Source: an uncultured Bacilli bacterium
Lineage (GTDB): Bacteria; Bacillota_I; Bacilli_A; RF39; UBA660
DNA length: 5,088 nucleotides
NCBI GenBank assembly: GCA_944331725.1
Contig: CALVJE010000112.1
Location: forward strand, 1-5,088
Reading direction: 5' to 3'
Position numbers and translations under genes: made by a program. Under the pieces are notes generated by a model. That model had not been told where the DNA came from and made no database searches. It worked only from the letters and a program-made list of their open reading frames with translations. Shown piece after piece: positions 1 through 5,088 of the stretch (positions are counted from its first letter, which is position 1; each line of letters opens with the position of its first letter).

Positions 1-7
1 TATGACT

Positions 8-32
8 ACAAACAAGGTTTACCTTTGTTTGT
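8..32. repeat. imperfect inverted repeat downstream of the sigma gene
   Basis: ACAAACAAGGT (8-18) faces ACCTTTGTTTGT (21-32), giving about ten pairs with one bulged base around a short loop. No T-tract follows on either strand, so it is not a standard Rho-independent terminator. It lies after a TATAAT on the minus strand (39-44, just after the sigma gene stop), so it might fold at the 5' end of the next transcript. The neighbouring gene is outside the window. Confidence 0.45.
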
Positions 33-58
33 TATCCACATTATAAATCGGTATCATT

Positions 59-637
59 TTAACTAATGTTTAACATAGTTCTAAGAAATTTTTTCGCTTT
101 AGATACAACTCTATTAATCCTTGCATTATTAACATCTAATAAATCAACTATTTCTCTATATTTAAAATTATTAAATCTAAGTTCCAAAATAGCACTATCT
201 ATAAAATCTAAATTAAGTAAATAATCTTTTAAATCATCATAAAAAGCAGTAGAATTAATATGATCATAAGGATCTATTTGTTTACTATCATTAATTTCAA
301 AATCTAATTCTTGATAATGTAATAGAGGTTTATTTTTAAGAGTAAACAAACTTCTCAACATAAGAGAATAATTAGACTTCAAACAAGAATAAAGATATGA
401 ATAAAAAAGATACCCTTTATCTTGATCAAAGTTCTTAATCGCTCTATCAAAAGCCAAGTATCCTTCATTTACAAAATCACTTAAAGTAAGTTCTACATAA
501 TAATTATTAATCGCACAATTATAATATTTTCTAGCCATTTTATAAATAAGTGGTTTATATTTATCAAGCATAATATCATAAGCCACTTCATCTTCGTCTA
601 AAATTAAATCTAAAAGTTCATAGTCATTATATTTCAT
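59..637 (-). CDS. sigH: SigH-like sigma-70 family RNA polymerase sigma factor
   Basis: This 192-residue protein is a small sigma factor with regions 2 and 4 only, of the kind that directs core RNA polymerase to alternative promoters. Region 2 lies at about residues 18-95. It includes the core-binding segment DFVNEGYLAFDRAIKNFD (54-71), followed by DKGYLFYSYLYSCLKSNY, which resembles regions 2.3/2.4. A linker at about 96-140 leads to region 4, with a C-terminal helix-turn-helix at about 145-187 (YREIVDLLDVNNARINRVVSKAKKFLR-like pattern). B. subtilis SigH is about 218 residues, so this one is short but has both DNA-binding domains. The start codon follows the rlmB stop by one base and the ribosome binding site is weak, suggesting translational coupling. 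The sigH name rests on domain layout and on position after rlmB. In B. subtilis SigH serves the transition state and sporulation. Its role here is unknown, and it could be a competence-type or other ECF-like factor. Confidence 0.85.
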   Translation of the reverse strand: MKYNDYELLDLILDEDEVAYDIMLDKYKPLIYKMARKYYNCAINNYYVELTLSDFVNEGYLAFDRAIKNFDQDKGYLFYSYLYSCLKSNYSLMLRSLFTLKNKPLLHYQELDFEINDSKQIDPYDHINSTAFYDDLKDYLLNLDFIDSAILELRFNNFKYREIVDLLDVNNARINRVVSKAKKFLRTMLNIS

Positions 638-638
638 A

Positions 639-1349
639 TCATCCGCTCTTTCTACTTCGGACTACCTCATACATCATAAGAGCTGCTGCAACAGAAGCAT
701 TTAGACTATCTATTTTATTTGATATAGGAATAGTAACTAAAAAATCACAATTTTCTTTAACTAATTTACTAATACCTTTCTCTTCATTCCCAATAATAAT
801 AGCAGTTTTACCACTATAATCTACTTTAGTATAATCTTCTCCATTCATAACAGTACCATATATCCAAAAGCCATTATCTTTAAGTATTTTAATAGTATTA
901 TTAATATTATTAACTAACACTATATCAATATCAAAAACTGCTCCTACACTAGTCTTAACAATAGTAGAATTTACTAAAACTTGTCTATCACTAGGTATAA
1001 TAATAGCATCGATAGAAGCAGCAACAGCAGTTCTAACAATGGCACCTAAATTATGAGGATCAAGAATATGATCTAATATTAAAATAGAATTTACATCTCT
1101 ATCTAATAAATCATTAAATGAAGTATAATTGTAGTCCTCCATATCGATAATTATACCTTGATGAACTCCATTTGCCAAATTATCAAGTTCTCGATTTTGT
1201 TTAATTTTTACTTTAGATTTTAAATTTTTAGAGAATAAATACCCATTCTTTTTCAAAAACATCTCATCAGTATAAATAAATTTTATTTTTTCAACCAAAT
1301 TTTCATCTTTTAAAATTCTTTCTGCAATATTTTTACCATATACTAACAT
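639..1349 (-). CDS. rlmB: 23S rRNA (guanosine-2'-O-)-methyltransferase, TrmH/SpoU family (RlmB)
   Basis: This 236-residue SPOUT methyltransferase probably uses S-adenosylmethionine to methylate a ribose 2'-OH in 23S rRNA (G2251 in E. coli numbering for RlmB). Residues 1 to about 75 form the substrate-binding SpoU N-domain and begin with the typical (V)YGKN motif. The catalytic trefoil-knot domain covers about 86-232. It shows motif 1, DPHNLGAIVRTA (N100, R106); motif 2, IIIGNEEKGI (G187-G192 region); and motif 3, IPISNKIDSLNASVAAAL (N217 and the following helix). All three family motifs are intact and the length matches the family. The start ATG overlaps the mrnC stop by 7 bp and has a GGAGGG ribosome binding site. 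The downstream sigma gene starts one base after the TGA stop. Family assignment is very secure. The exact target nucleotide is inferred from the family and from the mrnC-rlmB gene order, and a tRNA target cannot be excluded from sequence alone. Confidence 0.95.
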   Translation of the reverse strand: MLVYGKNIAERILKDENLVEKIKFIYTDEMFLKKNGYLFSKNLKSKVKIKQNRELDNLANGVHQGIIIDMEDYNYTSFNDLLDRDVNSILILDHILDPHNLGAIVRTAVAASIDAIIIPSDRQVLVNSTIVKTSVGAVFDIDIVLVNNINNTIKILKDNGFWIYGTVMNGEDYTKVDYSGKTAIIIGNEEKGISKLVKENCDFLVTIPISNKIDSLNASVAAALMMYEVVRSRKSG

Positions 1350-1723
1350 AATCCCTCCACTATATATTCCATAATTTCATTTATTCGCACGCTTTTATTA
1401 CTAAGTTTCAAATAACCAATTAATGCTTCTAATGCAGTCGCTTTTTTATATTCAATCACACTACATCCTTTAGGATTAGAATGACTCTTACAATTTCTAG
1501 CCCGTTTAATAACACTAATCTCATCATCATTAAAGAAGTCACTATCTAACATTTTATCTAAAAAATAAGCTTGTCTTTTCGCACTAACATAATTAATAGA
1601 CTCTTTCTGTAAATCATTAACTTTATTAATTTTTTTGCGGGTTAAATACATTCTTATATATTCTTCATAAACCGCATCACCAAGATATGCAAGTACTAAA
1701 GAATTAACACATCTAATATCCAT
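1343..1723 (-). CDS. mrnC: Mini-ribonuclease III (MrnC), 23S rRNA maturation
   Basis: This is a 126-residue RNase III catalytic domain without a double-stranded-RNA-binding domain, the hallmark of Mini-III. In B. subtilis the enzyme trims both ends of 23S rRNA precursors as a dimer on ribosomal protein-bound RNA. The N-terminal motif LGDAVYE (residues 14-20, catalytic D16) and the C-terminal motif ATALEALIGYL (95-105, catalytic E99) are the two metal-binding halves. RARNCKSHSNPK (about 75-86) is the conserved Mini-III loop. I chose the ATG at 1723 because an AGGGGAG ribosome binding site lies about 6 bases upstream and homology begins here. The same frame stays open back to an ATG at 1783, but that would add 20 non-homologous residues and overlap the preceding peptidase gene. 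A second ATG at 1729 is almost on top of the ribosome binding site. The gene overlaps rlmB by 7 bp. Confidence 0.93.
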   Translation of the reverse strand: MDIRCVNSLVLAYLGDAVYEEYIRMYLTRKKINKVNDLQKESINYVSAKRQAYFLDKMLDSDFFNDDEISVIKRARNCKSHSNPKGCSVIEYKKATALEALIGYLKLSNKSVRINEIMEYIVEGLC

Positions 1724-1729
1724 AAACAT

Positions 1730-1736
1730 CTCCCCT
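1730..1736 (-). promoter_or_regulatory. ribosome binding site fixing the mrnC start
   Basis: The minus strand reads AGGGGAG, then six bases, then ATG at 1723. This is the best Shine-Dalgarno site near the gene. It shows that the ATG codons at 1783 and 1729 are unlikely to be the true start. Confidence 0.75.
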
Positions 1737-1738
1737 AA

Positions 1739-1759
1739 AGAAAAAAGACTAAAAAGTCT
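1739..1759 (-). terminator. weak terminator-like hairpin between yugP and mrnC
   Basis: On the minus strand a 5-bp stem, AGACT/AGTCT, with a TTTT loop is followed directly by TTTTT-C-TTT. The upstream arm overlaps the yugP stop codon, and the T-tract ends about three bases before the mrnC ribosome binding site. The stem is short and has only two G:C pairs, so full termination is unlikely. It could act as an attenuator or processing site that lowers mrnC-rlmB-sigH expression relative to cysS-yugP, or it may be chance in AT-rich DNA. Confidence 0.4.
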
Positions 1760-2447
1760 AATCTCTATCATTACCCATAACAACTAAAACTAATCTAAGT
1801 AATTCTAACAATGTTGAAACAAGTGAAGCGACATAAGTCATCGCTGCAGCCATTAACATAGAACTAGCCATAGACTTCTCGTTTGCTTCAACTACATTTA
1901 ATTTACTAAGAAAAATTTTTCCTCGCCTAGAAGCATTAAACTCAACAGGTAAAGTAATTAATTGAAATAGTAATATCGCTACTAAAAGAAATATACCAAC
2001 CCAAGCAAGGTTCATTGCACCAAAGATAAGACCTATTAAAACAGCTAGATAACCAAACTTAGAACTAAAATTAACAATAGGTACTAAGAAAGATCTAAAT
2101 TTCAAAAAGAAATAACCTTCTTTATCTTGAACAGCGTGACCACATTCGTGAGCAGCAACACTAACACTTGCAATAGAATCTCCATTGTATATATCAGTAG
2201 AAAGTCTAACAACTTTACTTCTTGGATCATAATGATCAGTCAAATATCCCCTAGTCTCTACAACATAAACATCTTCAAGTCCATTACTTTTTAATATTTC
2301 TCTAGCAACTTCAGCACCTGTCATACCACTTTTAACTTTAATTTTCTTATATTTGCTATATCTTGTTCTTAAATAGATATCTGCAACAAGAGTTACAAGA
2401 AAAGCAATTATAACAAGTCCATATCCAAAATACATATAATAAAACAT
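1758..2447 (-). CDS. yugP: YugP-family membrane zinc metallopeptidase (Zn_peptidase_2)
   Basis: This 229-residue integral membrane protein closely fits the YugP/Zn_peptidase_2 family (about 225 residues in B. subtilis). A hydrophobic N-terminal helix spans about 8-24. The soluble segment contains the family signature TDHYDPRSKVVRLS (70-83). Next comes the zinc site, AAHECGHAVQ, an HEXXH motif with H100, E101 and H104. Hydrophobic segments follow at about 120-147 and 149-167, then LPVEFNASRRG, whose E169 is the likely third zinc ligand. The last hydrophobic region is about 196-224. Sequence and family predict a membrane-bound metalloprotease, but its physiological substrate is not established and I do not assign one. 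The AGGAGG ribosome binding site overlaps the cysS stop codon, leaving only 10 bp between the genes, so co-transcription with cysS is expected. A second in-frame ATG at codon 5 is possible but less well spaced. The location inside the cysS-mrnC cluster is unusual compared with B. subtilis. Confidence 0.92.
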   Translation of the reverse strand: MFYYMYFGYGLVIIAFLVTLVADIYLRTRYSKYKKIKVKSGMTGAEVAREILKSNGLEDVYVVETRGYLTDHYDPRSKVVRLSTDIYNGDSIASVSVAAHECGHAVQDKEGYFFLKFRSFLVPIVNFSSKFGYLAVLIGLIFGAMNLAWVGIFLLVAILLFQLITLPVEFNASRRGKIFLSKLNVVEANEKSMASSMLMAAAMTYVASLVSTLLELLRLVLVVMGNDRD

Positions 2448-2457
2448 TTAAAACCTC

Positions 2458-3840
2458 CTATATTTTTTCTACAGTAGTACCATCTCTACCATCTATTAAT
2501 TTAATACCTTTAGTAAGAAGATAATCTCTTATCTCATCAGCTTTACTATAATCTTTATTCATCTTCGCTTCATTTCTCTTTTCTATTAAATCCATTATCT
2601 CATCATCAATATCTATTATATCATCTTTTAACAAATCTAAACTTAAAACTTTATCAAATTCTAAAACTAAATGCTTTTTAGTCTTATCACTAGTATCTAA
2701 CTTTAATACTTCATAAAGAACTGTTAACCCCATCGCTGTATTCATATCATCAGATAAAGCTTCTTTTAATTTATCTAAATATGTATTATAAACCTCTTCA
2801 TCAAACTCTCCCTCATCCTTAAGTAAAGACACTCTATTCTTAAGTTTCTTATAAGCATTTTCCGCTTGTCCTAAAGCTTCATAAGTAAAAAGTAATGGTT
2901 TACGATAATGAGACTCTAAACACATATAACGATAACTTAAAGGATTATAACCTTCTTTTTCTAAAGTACTAACAGTAAGTATATCTCCTTTAGATTTACT
3001 CATCTTACCACTTTTATCATTTAAATGTTCTCCGTGTACCCAATAATTACACCATTTATGACCTAAATAAGCTTCACTCTGAGCGATTTCATTAGTATGA
3101 TGTGGAAAGATATTATCAACACCACCACAATGTATATCAAGATGTTCTCCTAAATTTTTAATAGCAATTGAGGAGCATTCTATATGCCAACCAGGATAAC
3201 CCACACCAAAAGGACTATCCCATTTTAATTCTTGTGAATCAAATTTAGACTTAGTAAACCATAAAACAAAGTCAGCCTGATTTTTCTTATTACTATCAAA
3301 CTCCACACCTTCACGTACCCCAACTACCATATCATCAATTTTATGATTAGTTAAAATATAGTAATCACTAAGTTTAGATGTATCAAAATAAACATTACCA
3401 CCTGCTTTATAAGCATAACCTTCATCAAGTAGTTTTTCTATCATCTTTATATAAGAATCTATATTACTAGTAGCAGGACTTACAATACTAGGCCACTTAA
3501 TATTAAGTTTCTCTGTATCTTTTTTAAACTCCTCAGTGTAAAACTCAGCAATATCTAATACTGATTTATGTTCTCTCTTCGCACTTTTAAGCATTTTATC
3601 ATCACCACTATCAGAATCACTTGACAGATGTCCAACATCAGTAATATTCATACAACGCTTAACATTATAACCTAACATATTTAAAGTTTTCTCTAACACA
3701 TCTTCCATTATATAAGTCCTTAAATTACCTATATGAGCATAATGATAAACAGTAGGACCACAAGTATACATTTTAACTTCATTTTTATCTATTGGCACAA
3801 ACTCTTCTACACTTCTTGTAAGAGTATTATATAATTTCAT
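2458..3840 (-). CDS. cysS: cysteinyl-tRNA synthetase
   Basis: This 460-residue cytoplasmic class I aminoacyl-tRNA synthetase attaches cysteine to tRNA-Cys using ATP. The Rossmann catalytic domain begins with MYTCGPTVY (C27) and carries the HIGH-type motif HIGN (36-39), the form usual in Bacilli. The KMSKS motif is exact at 279-283. The zinc site that discriminates cysteine is complete: C27, C222 (GWHIECS), H247 and E251 (PHHTNEIAQSE), with the same 25- and 29-residue spacings as in E. coli CysS. The DALR-like anticodon-binding domain covers about 310-400, and the C-terminal segment (KADEIRDYLLTKGIKLIDGRDGTTVE) is typical of the family. The length is normal. The start has a GAGG ribosome binding site 7 bases upstream. 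It is probably the first gene of an operon running through yugP, mrnC, rlmB and the sigma gene. No cysE precedes it, and its leader is too short for a T-box. Confidence 0.98.
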   Translation of the reverse strand: MKLYNTLTRSVEEFVPIDKNEVKMYTCGPTVYHYAHIGNLRTYIMEDVLEKTLNMLGYNVKRCMNITDVGHLSSDSDSGDDKMLKSAKREHKSVLDIAEFYTEEFKKDTEKLNIKWPSIVSPATSNIDSYIKMIEKLLDEGYAYKAGGNVYFDTSKLSDYYILTNHKIDDMVVGVREGVEFDSNKKNQADFVLWFTKSKFDSQELKWDSPFGVGYPGWHIECSSIAIKNLGEHLDIHCGGVDNIFPHHTNEIAQSEAYLGHKWCNYWVHGEHLNDKSGKMSKSKGDILTVSTLEKEGYNPLSYRYMCLESHYRKPLLFTYEALGQAENAYKKLKNRVSLLKDEGEFDEEVYNTYLDKLKEALSDDMNTAMGLTVLYEVLKLDTSDKTKKHLVLEFDKVLSLDLLKDDIIDIDDEIMDLIEKRNEAKMNKDYSKADEIRDYLLTKGIKLIDGRDGTTVEKI

Positions 3841-3866
3841 AACATCGCCTCTTTCTAATTGAATAT

Positions 3867-3875
3867 ATTATATCA
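3867..3875 (-). promoter_or_regulatory. extended -10 promoter for the cysS operon
   Basis: The minus strand reads TGATATAAT, a perfect TATAAT with an upstream TG one base away (extended -10). The region where a -35 box would lie, about 3890-3896, is only T-rich and overlaps the T-tract of the upstream terminator. An extended -10 often compensates for a poor -35. A start near 3860 would give a leader of about 20 bases before cysS, containing its ribosome binding site. Confidence 0.6.
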
Positions 3876-3885
3876 TTAAAAGATA

Positions 3886-3921
3886 TAAAAGAAAATAAGA
3901 GACTTATACTTATCCCTTATT
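3886..3921 (-). terminator. Rho-independent terminator after the unknown 238-aa gene
   Basis: On the minus strand AATAAGGGA (3921-3913) pairs with TCTCTTATT (3902-3894) to give a 9-bp stem including one G-U pair. The loop is 10 bases and a TTTCTTTT tail follows. The stem starts 16 bases after the stop codon at 3938 and ends just before the cysS promoter, exactly where a unit boundary is expected. The stem is AT-rich, so efficiency is uncertain. Confidence 0.6.
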
Positions 3922-3937
3922 ACATTATATGAATATT

Positions 3938-4654
3938 TTATAGATTTCTTTTCTTCTTTTGTAAAACATATTTATCACTTTCTTCTACAATATCAAAATT
4001 ACAACTAGTACTTAAGCTTCGATTCATTACTACGTCAACATTTTTATCACAACCATTATCATCTATTAACTTTCTATGATAACTAGGAAATGCACTTTTA
4101 GTCACTAAAACACCTAACAATCTATTAACATCATACTCTGTTAAGATGCCTTTTTCTTTTTTTAAAATGATTTCATCTGTGTGTGCATAATAAGACAAAA
4201 CTACCGGTTTTTTCATCTTTAAAATATTTTCTAAACAAATATGAATACTTCCAGAATGAATATTCATTTTAACTACTTGATTTTTAAAAGCTAAATCAGT
4301 ACGTATTGTAGATAACTTAATATTATTACAAAATTCATCATCTAAAATCTCTTTTGCCACCTTGTTAAATTTATCACTATCAATAATTTCTAAAATTTTA
4401 TCAGAAATAAAAACCCCATTTTTCTTTTCTACATAAGATCCAAACAAATAACTTGATACCATTCTTTTAGGACTTTTATTCTTACTTGTATAATCATAAT
4501 TAATTTTTCTCTCATTAAGTGAAAAATGTAAATTATCATATTTACTATCAAGCTTTGCATATTTTCTTAATTCTTGTAATTTACTCTCCATTCTTTGATA
4601 TTCATTTCGTAACCCTAAAACAACATTACTTATTTCATAAAAACTTGAATCCAT
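3938..4654 (-). CDS. hypothetical protein with N-terminal coiled coil
   Basis: I do not recognise this 238-residue protein. Residues about 8-35 (LGLRNEYQRMESKLQELRKYAKL) have the heptad-like, charged pattern of a coiled coil. A lysine-rich stretch follows at about 49-66 (ERKINYDYTSKNKSPKR). The middle, about 85-180, looks like a mixed alpha/beta domain. The C-terminal part has a distinctive TKSAFPSYHRKLIDDNGC segment (185-202), and the protein ends with a basic tail (LQKKKRNL). I see no signal peptide, transmembrane segment, nucleotide-binding loop or metal-binding motif, so it is probably cytoplasmic. The start is well supported by a GGGAGG ribosome binding site about 6 bases upstream. The gene lies 36 bp downstream of the broken cupin gene and is followed by a likely terminator, so it is outside the cysS operon. 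Clean coding structure, a good ribosome binding site and the terminator make it very likely to be a real gene, but no function is assigned. Confidence 0.85.
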   Translation of the reverse strand: MDSSFYEISNVVLGLRNEYQRMESKLQELRKYAKLDSKYDNLHFSLNERKINYDYTSKNKSPKRMVSSYLFGSYVEKKNGVFISDKILEIIDSDKFNKVAKEILDDEFCNNIKLSTIRTDLAFKNQVVKMNIHSGSIHICLENILKMKKPVVLSYYAHTDEIILKKEKGILTEYDVNRLLGVLVTKSAFPSYHRKLIDDNGCDKNVDVVMNRSLSTSCNFDIVEESDKYVLQKKKRNL

Positions 4655-4666
4655 TTTTACCTCCCT

Positions 4667-4684
4667 AAATATAATTTTATATTT
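4667..4684. repeat. A/T-only inverted repeat before the unknown gene
   Basis: Two perfect 8-base arms, AAATATAA and TTATATTT, are separated by two bases. The dyad touches the ribosome binding site of the 238-residue gene (4659-4666). It could be a repressor site, part of a promoter (TATAAA-like hexamers occur on the minus strand nearby) or a weak RNA stem near the ribosome binding site. Such dyads also occur by chance in DNA this AT-rich. Confidence 0.35.
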
Positions 4685-4690
4685 TATATG

Positions 4691-5021
4691 CTAATCTACA
4701 TATTTATGTTGCTCACTAGTCCAAGCAGGAGTACAAGGCACACATGCCTCAAACCCTCCCTCAAAAGCATAACATTCATTTTTATCAAGTAAAATAACAT
4801 CATCATTTTTAAATTTTATCTTTAGCTTCTAAAACACCACTACCAGATATTATGTAAAGAAATTCTTTACAAGTAGTATTAATTTGATAACCCACTTTAG
4901 AACTTCTTTCATTTATTTTAATAACAGCAACATTAATATCGGCATCAGTCATAGGATAACCCATACCAGAATACCCATCTCCACTATAAAACTCTGCCTT
5001 TTCTTTACTTACATAAATCAT
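4691..5021 (-). pseudogene. small cupin-domain protein, frameshifted
   Basis: Read across a frameshift, this encodes a single-domain cupin of about 110 residues, a usual size for small stand-alone cupins. The first frame runs from the ATG at 5021 (MIYVSKEKAEFYSG) through the beta-barrel segment TTCKEFLYIISGSGVLEAKDK and then hits TAA at 4809-4811. The next frame continues the fold without a gap: FKNDDVILLDKNECYAFEGG, then CVPCTPAWTSEQHKYVD, ending at TAG (4691-4693). The VPCTPAW..EQHK ending is the one I recall for this cupin group. The total of 331 bases is one more than a multiple of three. The break lies at the A-run at 4814-4817 on the minus strand. A one-base insertion or a small deletion (two or five bases) would explain it. 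The canonical cupin metal-binding histidines are not visible, so metal binding and substrate are unknown. The gene could be truly broken, or the shift could be a sequencing error. Confidence 0.8.
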
Positions 5022-5030
5022 AATTAAATT

Positions 5031-5038
5031 TCTCCTTT
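5031..5038 (-). promoter_or_regulatory. ribosome binding site fixing the cupin start
   Basis: AAAGGAGA on the minus strand lies about 9 bases before the ATG at 5021. An upstream in-frame ATG at 5042 would place this Shine-Dalgarno sequence inside codons 2-4, so the ATG at 5021, which starts MIYVSKEKAEF, is the better start. Confidence 0.75.
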
Positions 5039-5053
5039 GCATTTATTACCTAT

Positions 5054-5082
5054 ATTATATCTTATTATCACTTAATATTCCA
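5054..5082 (-). promoter_or_regulatory. candidate promoter for the cupin gene
   Basis: A perfect TATAAT lies at 5059-5054 on the minus strand, about 32 bases before the cupin ATG. At a 17-base spacing, TGGAAT (5082-5077) is a poor match to a -35 box. The position relative to the ribosome binding site is right for a sigma-A-type promoter with a leader of about 25 bases. It may also drive the downstream 238-residue gene. Confidence 0.45.
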
Positions 5083-5088
5083 TACTTA

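Noticed and set aside
8..32. Rho-independent terminator after the sigma gene
   Set aside because: The stem is reasonable, but neither strand has a T-tract after it, so it is listed only as an inverted repeat.
639..3840. Mycoplasma-type genetic code (TGA as tryptophan)
   Set aside because: All tryptophan codons I checked in rlmB, yugP and cysS are TGG, and TGA works as the rlmB stop one base before the next start.
3841..3937. T-box riboswitch before cysS
   Set aside because: The gap is too short for a T-box, and I found no T-box consensus (TGGNACCGCG-type) on the minus strand.
4806..4818. Programmed ribosomal frameshift in the cupin gene
   Set aside because: The A-rich run could be slippery, but small cupins have no known recoding and I see no stimulatory hairpin or internal Shine-Dalgarno site. 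A mutation or sequencing error is simpler.
5022..5042. Start of the cupin gene at the ATG at 5042
   Set aside because: It places the AAAGGAGA ribosome binding site inside the coding sequence and adds MQRRNLI, which is not cupin-like. The ATG at 5021 has the right spacing.
1..5088. CRISPR array, insertion sequence, tRNA or rRNA gene
   Set aside because: There are no regularly spaced repeats, transposase or terminal repeats, and no tRNA- or rRNA-like segments. Coding genes fill almost all of the window.
1..5088. Genes on the plus strand
   Set aside because: No plus-strand frame shows a convincing start, ribosome binding site and protein. Every recognisable protein is on the minus strand.

Overview
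The window comes from a very AT-rich bacterial genome. Everything that can be recognised is encoded on the minus strand, so transcription runs from right to left. The gene content and order (cysS, mrnC, rlmB, a SigH-type sigma factor) are the conserved Bacillota/Bacilli cluster known from Bacillus subtilis as cysS-mrnC-rlmB-rae1-sigH. The low GC, lysine-, isoleucine- and asparagine-rich proteins and compact spacing suggest a reduced or host-associated Bacilli lineage (Erysipelotrichia-, RF39- or Mollicutes-related). That placement is inference. The genetic code looks standard: TGA ends rlmB, and every tryptophan I checked is TGG.

Right part (about 5088-3938): a promoter-like sequence and a strong ribosome binding site precede a small cupin gene, whose reading frame is broken by a frameshift near 4814-4817. 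The C-terminal half is intact in another frame and ends at 4691. A short gap holding an A/T-only dyad leads to a 238-residue protein of unknown function (4654-3938) with a predicted N-terminal coiled coil. A candidate Rho-independent terminator (3886-3921) closes this unit.

Left part (3875-59): an extended -10 promoter just downstream of that terminator probably starts a tight five-gene operon. In order of transcription it contains cysS (cysteinyl-tRNA synthetase), a YugP-type membrane zinc metallopeptidase, mrnC (Mini-ribonuclease III), rlmB (23S rRNA 2'-O-ribose methyltransferase) and a SigH-like sigma factor. Spacings are 10 bp, 34 bp, a 7-bp overlap and 1 bp. The operon mostly joins tRNA charging, 23S rRNA maturation and rRNA modification with a regulatory sigma factor. 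Two things differ from the B. subtilis arrangement: yugP sits between cysS and mrnC, and no rae1 (yacP) gene lies between rlmB and sigH. Past the sigma gene, the last 58 bases hold an imperfect inverted repeat and a -10-like hexamer, perhaps the leader of the next gene outside the window.

This is mostly a housekeeping region. I see no CRISPR array, mobile element, RNA gene or defence-like system. The points most worth checking are the frameshifted cupin, the unknown 238-residue protein, the altered cluster order and the terminator-like hairpin before mrnC.
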